Made by a program: the position numbers and the translations under genes | Source: an uncultured Lachnospiraceae bacterium | GTDB taxonomy: Bacteria > Bacillota_A > Clostridia > Lachnospirales > Lachnospiraceae | NCBI GenBank assembly: GCA_910585855.1 | Contig: CAJUGZ010000032.1 | Location: forward strand, 1 to 17,000 | Length of the DNA stretch: 17,000 bases | Direction of reading: 5' to 3' | In this document: piece after piece, positions 7,923 to 13,634 of the stretch | Numbering within the stretch: position 1 is the first letter of the stretch | Layout: every line of letters begins with the position of its first letter | The notes under the pieces: model-generated | The model's input: only the letters and a program-made list of their open reading frames with translations | What the model was told of the DNA's origin: nothing | Databases searched by the model: none

Positions 7923-8585
7923 TTAATAGTACCATCCTAATATTATGAATTCTGGATTACTTGTGCTTATTTCTGCTTTTATTAAACTAGATCTTACGTC
8001 TTCAAAACGGGTTTCTGTATTATTTGTTAATATGATATAGGTAATCTGTGATTCTCCATCGATCCCAGAAACCTCAATTTTATATTTATAAGTGTTGCCT
8101 CTGCAGGTATATGTTCCATCATTGTTGGTAGTGTAGTCAACATCAAGTATGGCACGGTAAAGCCAATATTGCCCGTTGTTCTCAACAACAACATCTGACC
8201 CATATTGATACACCACGCTGTCTATAATGTCATCATTCGCTTGGAAGTTTGCTTGGGGGTATTGGGATGAACTAACTTTGCTTGAAATTGTTCCTAAATA
8301 GACGAGTTGGTCTTTTTGGTTGGTGAGGTCTGGTTGATTGTTTGTGTTTTGATAGAGGGTATCATTCACATAGACCATAGGTGATAGGTCGCCTGATGTG
8401 TTGTCATTGGGCTGTTTAAACAAACGAGGGGCTGAAAATGCACAAATTATAAGGCATATACAGGCTGCTGTTGTTCCCCAAATTTTCCAATTTTTTTTCT
8501 TTTTTATTTTTATAGGTATTTTAGCTTTTTTTACAATGTCGTCGTCAAGTTCGCCAAGGATTTTAAAGAAATCTTCTTTTTTCAC
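7923..8585 (-). CDS. Membrane-anchored anti-sigma-factor-like protein
   Basis: The 220-aa product starts with GTG at 8585, whose last two bases open the stop codon (GTGA) of the upstream sigma remnant, so the two are translationally coupled. Residues 1-33 are charged and presumably cytoplasmic (EDFFKILGELDDDIVKKAK); 34-53 form one membrane segment (IWGTTAACICLIICAFSA). The remaining 165 residues would be outside, rich in Asn, Thr and Tyr. This layout, next to a sigma gene, is that of single-pass anti-sigma factors and sigma-linked signal proteins in Clostridia. I see no named extracellular domain. GGGG at about 8595 is a plausible ribosome binding site. With its sigma partner truncated it is probably an orphan. 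Function is inferred from layout and neighbour. Confidence 0.6.
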   Translation of the reverse strand: MKKEDFFKILGELDDDIVKKAKIPIKIKKKKNWKIWGTTAACICLIICAFSAPRLFKQPNDNTSGDLSPMVYVNDTLYQNTNNQPDLTNQKDQLVYLGTISSKVSSSQYPQANFQANDDIIDSVVYQYGSDVVVENNGQYWLYRAILDVDYTTNNDGTYTCRGNTYKYKIEVSGIDGESQITYIILTNNTETRFEDVRSSLIKAEISTSNPEFIILGWYY

Positions 8586-8710
8586 AGTTCAAATCCCCTT
8601 TCTGTCAAATATACTTTTAGGTTTTTTCTTGTCCGTTCCAGTGTTTTTGATACCGTTCCCGAAATCCTCCTTTCACCTATATACACAACTTCTAGGCGAA
8701 AATCTGACAT
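8582..8710 (-). pseudogene. C-terminal remnant of an ECF-type sigma factor
   Basis: A 42-codon frame from ATG at 8710 to TGA at 8582 encodes ISGTVSKTLERTRKNLKVY followed by LTERGFEL. This resembles the recognition helix and tail of sigma region 4 (pattern GTVxxxLxRxRxxLK). Sigma factors of this type are normally about 160-190 aa; regions 2 and most of 4 are missing, and an in-frame TAA lies immediately before the ATG. The stop overlaps the GTG of the anti-sigma-like gene, the normal arrangement for an intact pair. An extended -10 promoter lies just upstream, so the 5' part of the gene was probably deleted. A coincidental short ORF is the alternative. Confidence 0.6.
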
Positions 8711-8732
8711 TTATTTCAGAAATTTTTTTCTT

Positions 8733-8759
8733 ATTATATCACGGTGTCTATATCATCAA
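8733..8759 (-). promoter_or_regulatory. Promoter for the sigma remnant and anti-sigma operon
   Basis: Read on the - strand, an extended -10 element TGATATAAT (perfect TATAAT at 8738-8733) is preceded by TTGATG (8759-8754) with a short 15-base spacer. The extended TG may make up for the poor spacing. Confidence 0.5.
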
Positions 8760-8774
8760 ATGTATATCTAAAGA

Positions 8775-8825
8775 CTAAGCGTAAGCGGGCTCGGAATAGA
8801 CCTTCCTTCCGAGCCCAGCGTTCCT
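8775..8825. repeat. Partial intergenic repeat with strong hairpin (copy D)
   Basis: A perfect 10-bp inverted repeat (GGGCTCGGAA at 8787-8796, TTCCGAGCCC at 8807-8816) surrounds the core AGGTCTATTCC. On the - strand positions 8803-8775 match the first 29 bases of the 78-bp repeat with few changes. The outer end AGCGTTCCTC is a variant of AGCGTCCCC. The hairpin lies 53 bases past the sdpI-like stop and may act as its transcript end, but no T-run follows. Confidence 0.65.
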
Positions 8826-8868
8826 CTTGAAAAGATAACATTTATGTCAGAATATTGTGAGTGGCTGC

Positions 8869-9528
8869 TTAGCAGTTGACTTTAGCAATTCTATATGTTA
8901 AGAAAACATCAATAACAGTTAAACTTATCAATATTCCCAAAACAGACAATAAGCAGGGAGTACCTTTCATAGCTATACTAATACCTATTATAATAATTCC
9001 CCCAACGATAAAGGAAATTCCTCCTATATGTTGGCTTTTTTTCCATGTCACTTCATTTTTCATACTCCAATGTGTCCTCAATCCTATCATAGAGTTTATT
9101 TTTAACTTAGGCATAATATTTCCTGTAACAATCATTAATACACCAATGATGATAAAAACAAGCTGATTCATATCCAATGAAACGGTTGATAAATTTTCAA
9201 TCTTGTTAAAACTAGTATAAAGGGAATAGATATTTAAAGTGTTAAATAATATCAGCAATAAAATGCCCACAATGATAGTAACCTTTTTATTGTTTTCTCC
9301 ATGTTCTTCTTTTTTTGCAGCTAGATTTGCCATTCCAAGCAGAAAATATCCCATGAAAAGATTTATTATTGGAAACAACAAAGCTTCATATTTGCTTCCC
9401 CAACGGTCAACTTGATTATTAAATCCATAATGTGTAGGGATTTTTTCGGGAAGATATGGCAAGGTAATCAAGGCAATCACTAACGGAAGATACATCAAAA
9501 TATAATATATGGTTTTCTTTGTTTTCAT
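8869..9528 (-). CDS. sdpI: SdpI-family membrane protein (DUF1648-type)
   Basis: In Bacillus subtilis SdpI protects against the SdpC killing peptide and sequesters its repressor SdpR. This 219-aa protein has about six hydrophobic segments. It carries the DUF1648-like N-terminus (ALITLPYLPEKIPTHYGFNNQVDRWG) and the SdpI signature (GNIMPKLKINSMIGLRTHWSMKN, then TWKKSQHIGG). I start it at the ATG at 9528, six bases after AGGAGG and overlapping the upstream stop by ATGA; a frame extension to 9558 lies inside the regulator gene. The pairing with an ArsR-type gene is the sdpR-sdpI arrangement. No sdpC-like toxin gene is visible, so it may give immunity to peptides from neighbours or handle envelope stress. 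Confidence 0.85.
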   Translation of the reverse strand: MKTKKTIYYILMYLPLVIALITLPYLPEKIPTHYGFNNQVDRWGSKYEALLFPIINLFMGYFLLGMANLAAKKEEHGENNKKVTIIVGILLLILFNTLNIYSLYTSFNKIENLSTVSLDMNQLVFIIIGVLMIVTGNIMPKLKINSMIGLRTHWSMKNEVTWKKSQHIGGISFIVGGIIIIGISIAMKGTPCLLSVLGILISLTVIDVFLTYRIAKVNC

Positions 9529-9794
9529 TTCTGACCTCCTCGTAACTCGTGAATCCACATGATAGTTTCATCAAGTATAGATAAATTCAATTCATAATAA
9601 ATAAAATTCTTATATTTTGTTTCATAAATCAAATCTGCTTTTTTTAATTTGGATAAGTGATAGGACAGGGCTTGTGGAGTCATGTTTAGAGCATTTGCTA
9701 AATCGCCAGAATTTATTTTTCCCTCCTTTAATTTTTGTAAAATTTTCCTTCGATTTTCATCTGCTAATGCTGCAAGTATTTCATTTATCGCCAA
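9525..9794 (-). CDS. sdpR: ArsR-family autorepressor, SdpR-like
   Basis: This 89-aa winged-helix regulator reads EILAALADENRRKILQKLKEGKINSGDLANALNMTPQALSYHLSKLKKADLI. That is the typical ArsR fold, with recognition helix at about residues 38-52. It lacks the metal-binding cysteines of arsenic or cadmium sensors, which fits the SdpR subgroup. The start is TTG at 9794, supported by AGGAGGT six bases upstream; no in-frame ATG gives a complete domain. It overlaps sdpI by ATGA. In B. subtilis the repressor is inactivated by binding to SdpI at the membrane; the same is inferred here. Two palindromes around its promoter are likely operators. Confidence 0.85.
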   Translation of the reverse strand: MAINEILAALADENRRKILQKLKEGKINSGDLANALNMTPQALSYHLSKLKKADLIYETKYKNFIYYELNLSILDETIMWIHELRGGQK

Positions 9795-9816
9795 TATACC
9801 ACCTCCTATTTCAATA

Positions 9817-9832
9817 AATCTTTAAATAGATT
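9817..9832. promoter_or_regulatory. Putative SdpR-like operator overlapping the -10 box
   Basis: The sequence AATCT-TTAAAT-AGATT is an inverted repeat with 5-bp arms, covering the edge of the -10 box and the transcription start. It contains TTTAAATA, which recurs in the palindrome at 9863-9884. Autorepression is inferred from position and from the family. Confidence 0.5.
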
Positions 9833-9858
9833 ATATAAAATGCATATAAGAAAGTCAA
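9830..9858 (-). promoter_or_regulatory. sdpR-sdpI promoter
   Basis: On the - strand TTGACT (9858-9853) and TATAAT (9835-9830) are separated by exactly 17 bases, a near-consensus housekeeping promoter. Tight control by a repressor would be expected for a promoter this strong. Confidence 0.8.
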
Positions 9859-9862
9859 TAAG

Positions 9863-9884
9863 TATTTAAAAATTTTTTTAAATA
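9863..9884. promoter_or_regulatory. 10-bp-arm palindrome upstream of the sdpR -35 box
   Basis: TATTTAAAAA (9863-9872) and TTTTTAAATA (9875-9884) are perfect inverted arms around TT, five bases upstream of the -35 box. The outer TATTTAAA half-sites match the palindrome at 9817, suggesting a second repressor site. An A/T-rich UP element is the alternative. Confidence 0.4.
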
Positions 9885-10013
9885 GCAAAGAATTATCCGT
9901 ACTAAAATACAAGGAATTGTCTATTGATTGTGGAAATTATTTGATTGTATGGGTGACTTATTTAATTTTCTGTAATTGGAAGGTGAGATACCATATTTTT
10001 AATAAATAGTTAT

Positions 10014-10085
10014 AATAAAACGATTATTATAGTGGCACATAGACCGGCGACAATAGAACATGCAGAAATTAGGGTGGAATGGGGG
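10014..10085 (+). pseudogene. Remnant of an ABC transporter ATPase (switch-histidine region)
   Basis: In one frame from about 10014 the DNA reads NKTIIIVAHRPATIEHAEI, which lines up with NKTCFVIAHRLSTIQNADI of the intact exporter subunit (switch His in VAHR). Homology begins after in-frame stop codons and stops at the repeat motif GGGGGACGCC. Only about 20 codons remain of a gene that should have about 580. The codons differ from those of the neighbouring exporter, so it derives from a different ABC gene and is not a recent duplicate. Confidence 0.7.
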
Positions 10086-10170
10086 GACGCCAGAACAGAA
10101 AAAGAAAAAAATTTTTACCGTGATTCAACAAACCGCCTCTGGTGTTCGGTGAAAGTCAACCATTTCCTAT
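10081..10170. repeat. Diverged intergenic repeat (copy E) and unexplained decayed DNA
   Basis: GGGGGGACGCCAGAACAG starts directly at the end of the ABC remnant and matches the family end motif. Farther on, CATTTCCTAT (about 10160-10170) matches the core of the 78-bp repeat, with a short ACCG/CGGT pair between. The rest is not alignable by eye. In 9885-10013 and 10171-10373 I see A/T-rich DNA with frequent stops and no recognisable gene, probably decayed coding sequence. Confidence 0.45.
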
Positions 10171-10373
10171 AGATAAGGATAAGATAGAAGTAGAGGCAAT
10201 GATAAAAGTGTGGAGTTTGATTTTTTTATGGAAAAGATTTTTCAGATATTTTTATATCAAATGGAAAAGAAATATGGAAATTACTGGGAATGAAAAATTG
10301 TACAAGAATTATTGTTAAAGTCAAAAATGGTTTAGTAGGATTGGTACTGGTGGAAATTTTCTGTCAGTGCTAA

Positions 10374-10402
10374 TTGAAAGAAAAAAGAGGTAGTGGTATA
10401 AT
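10374..10402 (+). promoter_or_regulatory. Promoter before the PIN-domain gene
   Basis: TTGAAA (10374-10379), a 17-base spacer, and TATAAT (10397-10402) with an upstream TGG giving an extended -10. It is well formed although the gene behind it is truncated. Confidence 0.65.
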
Positions 10403-10437
10403 AGATAGAAATATAGGATACAAAGCAGTTATGGGAA

Positions 10438-10695
10438 ATGTTTAAAGAAGGAAAGTATAATGTGTATTTATCTACAATAACATTAAAGGAAATAAGAAAT
10501 TGTCCAGAACCGAAGAAAACGCAACTTATAGATTATCTGAATGAGATAGATTTTACAACATTAGATATTACAGAGAAAGTGGAAACAATAGCAAATAAAA
10601 TTATTGAAATGGGAATATTGACACAAAAAAGTTTTGATGATTGTCAACATATAGGAGCAGCAGTTATAAATGAGTGTGATTGTATTAGAAAGTGA
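10438..10695 (+). pseudogene. Truncated PIN-domain (VapC-like) toxin
   Basis: The 85-aa product resembles the middle of PIN-domain ribonucleases: YNVYLSTITLKEIRNCPEPKK, then SFDDCQHIGAAVINECDCI, which carries the family's inner acidic residues (Glu of TLKEI, Asp of DDCQH, Asp of ECD). In-frame codons upstream (DTKQLWE) extend the similarity before the ATG back to a stop at 10414. The first strand with the catalytic Asp (usually YIDTSV) is therefore missing. The C-terminus also stops at ECDCIRK, where relatives go on with a SWNFKH-like segment. Intact relatives are about 130-150 aa. It is probably inactive as a nuclease. A 54-aa gene follows nine bases later. Confidence 0.65.
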
Positions 10696-10704
10696 GGGAT
10701 GATT

Positions 10705-10869
10705 ATGGTTACAAAATCGAAATTTTACGTTGAAGATATTCATAAGATTAGAGAGTATCATTATGAACTTACAAAGGATATGACAGTACAGGAAAGAATT
10801 AATTTCTATAATGAAGGTGGGAGAGCTTTTTTAAAGGAAATGGAAGAAAGAAAGTTACAGAAAGTGTAA
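10705..10869 (+). CDS. Small protein partner of the PIN-domain gene (antitoxin-like)
   Basis: A 54-codon gene starts at the ATG at 10705, six bases after GAGGG (10694-10698), nine bases past the stop of the PIN gene. The protein is hydrophilic and mostly helical in appearance: FYVEDIHKIREYHYELTKDM, then TVQERINFYNEGGRAFLKEM. Short proteins with a similar layout (Lys-rich helix, then a T/S-x-E-E motif and a second helix) often accompany PIN proteins of this type, so an antitoxin role is inferred. It appears intact while its partner is truncated. I do not recognise a named family with certainty. Confidence 0.55.
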   Translation: MVTKSKFYVEDIHKIREYHYELTKDMTVQERINFYNEGGRAFLKEMEERKLQKV

Positions 10870-10908
10870 TTTGACAAGTTTTATCTGCACCATTTTGTAA
10901 ATCTAAAG

Positions 10909-10937
10909 TAGACGTAGATTCAAAAATGTGATAGAAT
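10909..10937 (+). promoter_or_regulatory. Probable hydrogenase promoter
   Basis: TAGACG (10909-10914), 17 bases, then TAGAAT (10932-10937) preceded by TGA, an extended -10. A TTGACA at 10871-10876 also occurs, but no good -10 stands at the right distance. The leader to the gene is about 120 nt. Confidence 0.5.
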
Positions 10938-11010
10938 CATATCGACAAATATTTTATTGTTGGTGCTGTTAAAATCATAAAATCAGATGTTTTGTTTTTA
11001 TGGGAAATAA

Positions 11011-11036
11011 TTCGACTTTTACAACTAAAAATCGAA
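11011..11036 (+). promoter_or_regulatory. Leader hairpin just before the hydrogenase ribosome binding site
   Basis: TTCGACTTTT (11011-11020) and AAAAATCGAA (11027-11036) pair over 10 bases with one mismatch around a six-base loop. It ends seven bases before GGAAAGGG, so it could affect translation. The stem is A/T-rich and weak. Confidence 0.3.
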
Positions 11037-11061
11037 AAAAGTGGAAAGGGTGATAAGAAAA

Positions 11062-12513
11062 ATGATGTTTGCAGATGAGAATTTAATTCGAATTAAACAT
11101 GAAGTAATCAGAGCAGTGGCAAAACTAGCTTTTGAAGGTGAGTTAGATGCCAAAAGGGATCATATTGCGGTAGAGTTGATTCCCGGTCCGACACCGAAGT
11201 TTCGGTGCTGTATTTATAAAGAGAGAGAGATTATCCGGCAGAGGGTTCGCTTAGCAGAGGGGAAAGCACCCGGACCAGTGGATGATGGAAATGTCATTCA
11301 GGTAATTAGTTCCGCTTGTGAGGACTGCCCGATTTCAAGTTATACGGTAACGGAGAACTGTCAGAATTGTCTTGGAAAAGCTTGTATTCATGCCTGCAAT
11401 TTTGGAGCGATTGAAGCCGGACGGGATCGTTCTCATATCGATCCTTCCAAGTGTAAGGAATGTGGAAAGTGTGCACAGGCTTGTCCTTATAATGCGATTG
11501 CACATTTAAAACGGCCTTGTAAATATAGCTGCCCTGTTGATGCAATTACATATGATGAACAGGGAATTTCCGTGATTGATAAAGATAAGTGTATTCGATG
11601 CGGAAGATGTATTCATAGATGTCCGTTTGGTGCAATCGGACATAAAACAGCGATTGTAGATGTGATCAATGCACTAAAATCCGGCAAGAAAGTCTATGCT
11701 ATGGCAGCTCCGGCTACAGAAGGACAGTTTGGAGAAAATATTACAATGGCAAGCTGGAAAAAGGCAATGAAAGAAGTGGGATTTGCTGATTTTTATGATG
11801 TTGGATTGGGTGGTGATATGACTTCTGCTTCGGAAGCAGAGGAATGGGCAGAGGCTTATAAAGAAGGAAAGAAAAAAGTAACTTCCTGCTGCCCGGCATT
11901 TGTCAATTTGGTTCGTCTGCACTATCCTCAACTGGCAGATTGTATCTCTACAACCGTATCGCCGATGTGTGCCGTTTCCCGTCTGATTAAAGCACAAGAA
12001 CCAGATGCAGTTACCGTATTTATTGGACCTTGCCTTGCAAAAAAATCAGAAGTGGTTGATCAAAAGATTGAAGGAAATGCAGATTATGTTTTAACTTACA
12101 GTGAGATAAAAGCAATTATGCTTGCAAAAAATGTGGAATTAGAACCTTGTGAGGATACTGAACAGACAGCGTCTATCTATGGAAAACGATTTGCTAATTC
12201 CGGCGGTGTAACGGCTGCAGTATTGCAGAGCTTAAAAGAATCCAATGCAGATGCAGATGTAAAAGTCTATAAAGCAAATGGTGCTTCAGAATGTAAAAAG
12301 GCGCTTCTTCTTATGAAAGTAGCAAGACTGCCGGAAGACTTTATTGAAGGTATGATTTGTGACGGTGGATGTGTCGGAGGACCAAGTTCCAATGAAGATC
12401 AGCTTGCCTGCAAAAAAACAAGAGATGCTATGTTAGCACAGGCTGACGGACGAGGGATTCATGAGAATTTGGCAAACTATGATATGGGAAGTTTTTCTAT
12501 GCATCGAGAGTAA
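11062..12513 (+). CDS. [FeFe] hydrogenase, group B type
   Basis: This monomeric iron-only hydrogenase (483 aa from the ATG at 11062) interconverts protons and H2, probably with ferredoxin. The GTG at 11041 is possible but lies within the ribosome binding region; GGAAAGGG (11043-11050) serves 11062. The N-terminal third carries iron-sulfur cysteines: C86/C89, C100/C103/C108/C112, a CxxCxxCxxxCP set at 131-141, C153/C157 and another CxxCxxCxxxCP at 177-187. The H-cluster motifs are L1 TSCCPAF (C276, C277), L2 GPCLAKKSE (C324) and L3 EGMICDGGCVGG (C433, C437). The L1 and L3 variants (no Trp after TSCCPA, GGP instead of GGG) and the start RIKHEVIRAVAKLAFEG fit group B of Clostridia, whose role is less clear than group A. 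Maturases HydE/F/G are not in the window. Confidence 0.92.
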   Translation: MMFADENLIRIKHEVIRAVAKLAFEGELDAKRDHIAVELIPGPTPKFRCCIYKEREIIRQRVRLAEGKAPGPVDDGNVIQVISSACEDCPISSYTVTENCQNCLGKACIHACNFGAIEAGRDRSHIDPSKCKECGKCAQACPYNAIAHLKRPCKYSCPVDAITYDEQGISVIDKDKCIRCGRCIHRCPFGAIGHKTAIVDVINALKSGKKVYAMAAPATEGQFGENITMASWKKAMKEVGFADFYDVGLGGDMTSASEAEEWAEAYKEGKKKVTSCCPAFVNLVRLHYPQLADCISTTVSPMCAVSRLIKAQEPDAVTVFIGPCLAKKSEVVDQKIEGNADYVLTYSEIKAIMLAKNVELEPCEDTEQTASIYGKRFANSGGVTAAVLQSLKESNADADVKVYKANGASECKKALLLMKVARLPEDFIEGMICDGGCVGGPSSNEDQLACKKTRDAMLAQADGRGIHENLANYDMGSFSMHRE

Positions 12514-12546
12514 AAATTTTATGATGTATATTAGTTGAAATTGAGA

Positions 12547-12588
12547 AACAGTTCTATTCAATGCGATATTTGATAGAACTGTTTTTTT
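12547..12588 (+). terminator. Intrinsic terminator of the hydrogenase gene
   Basis: An 11-bp stem (AACAGTTCTAT at 12547-12557, ATAGAACTGTT at 12573-12583) with a 15-base loop runs into a T-run at 12582-12588. It lies 33 bases after the stop codon. Confidence 0.88.
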
Positions 12589-12589
12589 G

Positions 12590-12694
12590 AATAGGGGGAT
12601 GCCGCCATCGGGAAAGAGGTCTGCACCGGGTTCGCTTGCGCTTAGCATTTCCTATTTTCATAGCAGACACATAAGACACGAAAATACAGCAACA
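12590..12694 (+). repeat. 78-bp intergenic repeat (copy F), left arm of an inverted pair
   Basis: Positions 12617-12694, starting AGGTCTGCACCGGGTTCGC, match the reverse complement of 13635-13712 with only four differences, and 7708-7785 somewhat less closely. The outer part GGGGGATGCCGCCATCGGG is a diverged family end. It begins just after the hydrogenase terminator. Confidence 0.85.
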
Positions 12695-12709
12695 TAGCAT
12701 TACTGTTTG

Positions 12710-12768
12710 GTTACTTTTCCAAAAGTAACGTAAAAGCACTTTCGACAGTCGTAGTCTATCAAAAGTGC
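12710..12768. terminator. Pair of hairpins at the 3' end of the YafQ-like gene
   Basis: GTTACTTTT/AAAAGTAAC (12710-12718, 12721-12729) is a perfect 9-bp stem with a two-base gap. GCACTTT/AAAGTGC (12736-12742, 12762-12768) is a 7-bp stem that, on the - strand, is followed by TTTT. They could end transcription of the - strand toxin-antitoxin operon. The T-run is short, so this is uncertain. Confidence 0.4.
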
Positions 12769-12789
12769 CTTGTGCTTTGCGGAGCTTTT

Positions 12790-12957
12790 TTATTCTCCGA
12801 ACAGATCAGAGTGTGTGCCGGTACGGTCAAGATATAAAACATGATCTTTATTTTTCGAGGGAAGTGCCGCTGGTATTCGTAATGTGTTTACTATATCATT
12901 TAACAGATTGATATTATAGTTACGCTTGAATTGTGTCGTTAAGTTAAGTTTTAACAT
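12790..12957 (-). pseudogene. YafQ-type toxin with in-frame internal deletion
   Basis: A 55-codon gene starts with ATG at 12957, with GGAGG inside the last codons of the antitoxin gene eight bases upstream and a three-base gap between stop and start. It keeps both ends of a YafQ/RelE-fold ribonuclease: MLKLNLTTQFKRNYN, IPAALPSKNKDH, and directly VLYLDRTGTHSDLFGE. Relatives (about 90 aa) have some 25 residues between KDH and this end, with the ECHIxPDWLLIY core. Here that core, holding catalytic His and Asp, is gone, although the His of KDH and of GTH remain. A second short gap after NY is likely. The frame is kept. It should be inactive as an mRNA interferase but might still bind the antitoxin. 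Confidence 0.75.
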
Positions 12958-12960
12958 GGG

Positions 12961-13203
12961 CTATTCCTCCAGAATTTGAGAAAACAATTCTTCTGTCGAT
13001 CCCTCAAAATGCTGCCCGTTGCCTGTCTTTATCATTTCGTCTGTTTCTTCCATTGCCGCTATTGTTGCTGCATTTGGTTTAAAATCCGGGTATATGTCAA
13101 GCCCGGACATTTCCCCCAGACCTTCAAGCATATTGATAACGAAAATCATTTTATCATCTGGTAAGCGGTCAATCATGCTCTTTGCTATTTCCTGATAACT
13201 CAT
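12961..13203 (-). CDS. Antitoxin-like protein paired with the YafQ remnant
   Basis: The 80-aa product from the ATG at 13203 (weak GAAAG ribosome site) reads MSYQEIAKSMIDRLPDDKMI, then FVINMLEGLGEMSG; an ATG at 13221 would add six residues with no clear ribosome site. The acidic, flexible C-terminal half (AMEETDEMIKTGNGQHFEGS, then TEELFSQILEE) looks like the toxin-binding tail of type II antitoxins. It is not a classical ribbon-helix-helix DinJ protein by eye. It sits immediately upstream of the YafQ-type gene, whose ribosome site lies in its last codons. The antitoxin role is inferred from position and shape. It is intact, unlike the toxin. Confidence 0.65.
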   Translation of the reverse strand: MSYQEIAKSMIDRLPDDKMIFVINMLEGLGEMSGLDIYPDFKPNAATIAAMEETDEMIKTGNGQHFEGSTEELFSQILEE

Positions 13204-13254
13204 TATTACACTTTCTTTCATGGTTTTATAATAATATAGGCAGCGATATGCGAA

Positions 13255-13470
13255 CTATTCTTCTTTATCGGGGACATATTCCATTAAATCACCCGGCTGG
13301 CAGTTCAAAACTTCACAGAGGCGAGATATAGTTTTAGCATCAAGCCCGCCAGTTCTATTTTTTATGGCTGTTAATGTTCCTTGCCCTATCAGCTTTTCTT
13401 TGCGTATTTTATACGTTGTCCAGTCTTTTTCCTCTAATAGTTGAAACAATTTCCGATAGCTTATAGCCAT
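13255..13470 (-). CDS. XRE (Cro/CI)-family transcriptional regulator, YozG-like
   Basis: This 71-aa protein is a single helix-turn-helix domain: ISYRKLFQLLEEKDWTTYKI, the first helices; LIGQGTLTAIKNRTG, the recognition region; then LDAKTISRLCEVLNCQPGDLMEYV, the usual end of the family. The ATG at 13470 follows AAGGGGGG by eight bases. It is the first gene of a three-gene - strand operon, 33 to 51 bases before the antitoxin-like gene. A long palindrome covers its promoter, so it probably represses its own operon. Such small regulators are common next to toxin-antitoxin genes and in mobile elements. Confidence 0.88.
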   Translation of the reverse strand: MAISYRKLFQLLEEKDWTTYKIRKEKLIGQGTLTAIKNRTGGLDAKTISRLCEVLNCQPGDLMEYVPDKEE

Positions 13471-13535
13471 TCTTTTACCCCCCTTCTTTTTTCTATGGGG
13501 ACACCTTGTATAAAAGTATTTTTTCCATTGTCTTT

Positions 13536-13564
13536 ATTCTATCATATTATATACACAAAATCAA
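13536..13564 (-). promoter_or_regulatory. Promoter of the XRE-antitoxin-toxin operon
   Basis: On the - strand TTGATT (13564-13559), 17 bases, then TAGAAT (13541-13536) with TGA giving an extended -10. The leader to the XRE gene is about 60 nt. Confidence 0.65.
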
Positions 13565-13574
13565 GTGTATATAA
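13547..13574. promoter_or_regulatory. Perfect 10-bp-arm operator over the XRE promoter
   Basis: TTATATACAC (13547-13556) and GTGTATATAA (13565-13574) are exact inverted arms with an 8-base spacer that contains most of the -35 box. A third half-site GTGTATAA lies at 13600-13607. A dimeric XRE regulator bound here would block RNA polymerase. Confidence 0.65.
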
Positions 13575-13634
13575 TAAGTAAAAATAGACACTTAACTTTG
13601 TGTATAATGTGAATGAATTATTCACTTAGCAAGG

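Noticed and set aside
8398..8778. 126-aa + strand ORF rich in Phe and Leu
   Set aside because: It is antisense to the anti-sigma-like gene and the sigma remnant, and its hydrophobicity comes from reading A/T-rich DNA backwards.
8876..9166. 96-aa + strand ORF with hydrophobic stretches
   Set aside because: It is antisense to the SdpI-like gene, which has clear family motifs, promoter and ribosome site.
10200..10373. Possible small genes in the decayed A/T-rich stretch
   Set aside because: Short frames are interrupted by stops and have no ribosome sites or family features; recorded only as probable debris.
11674..11997. 107-aa - strand ORF inside the hydrogenase
   Set aside because: It is a shadow of a strongly conserved gene and shows no recognisable domain.
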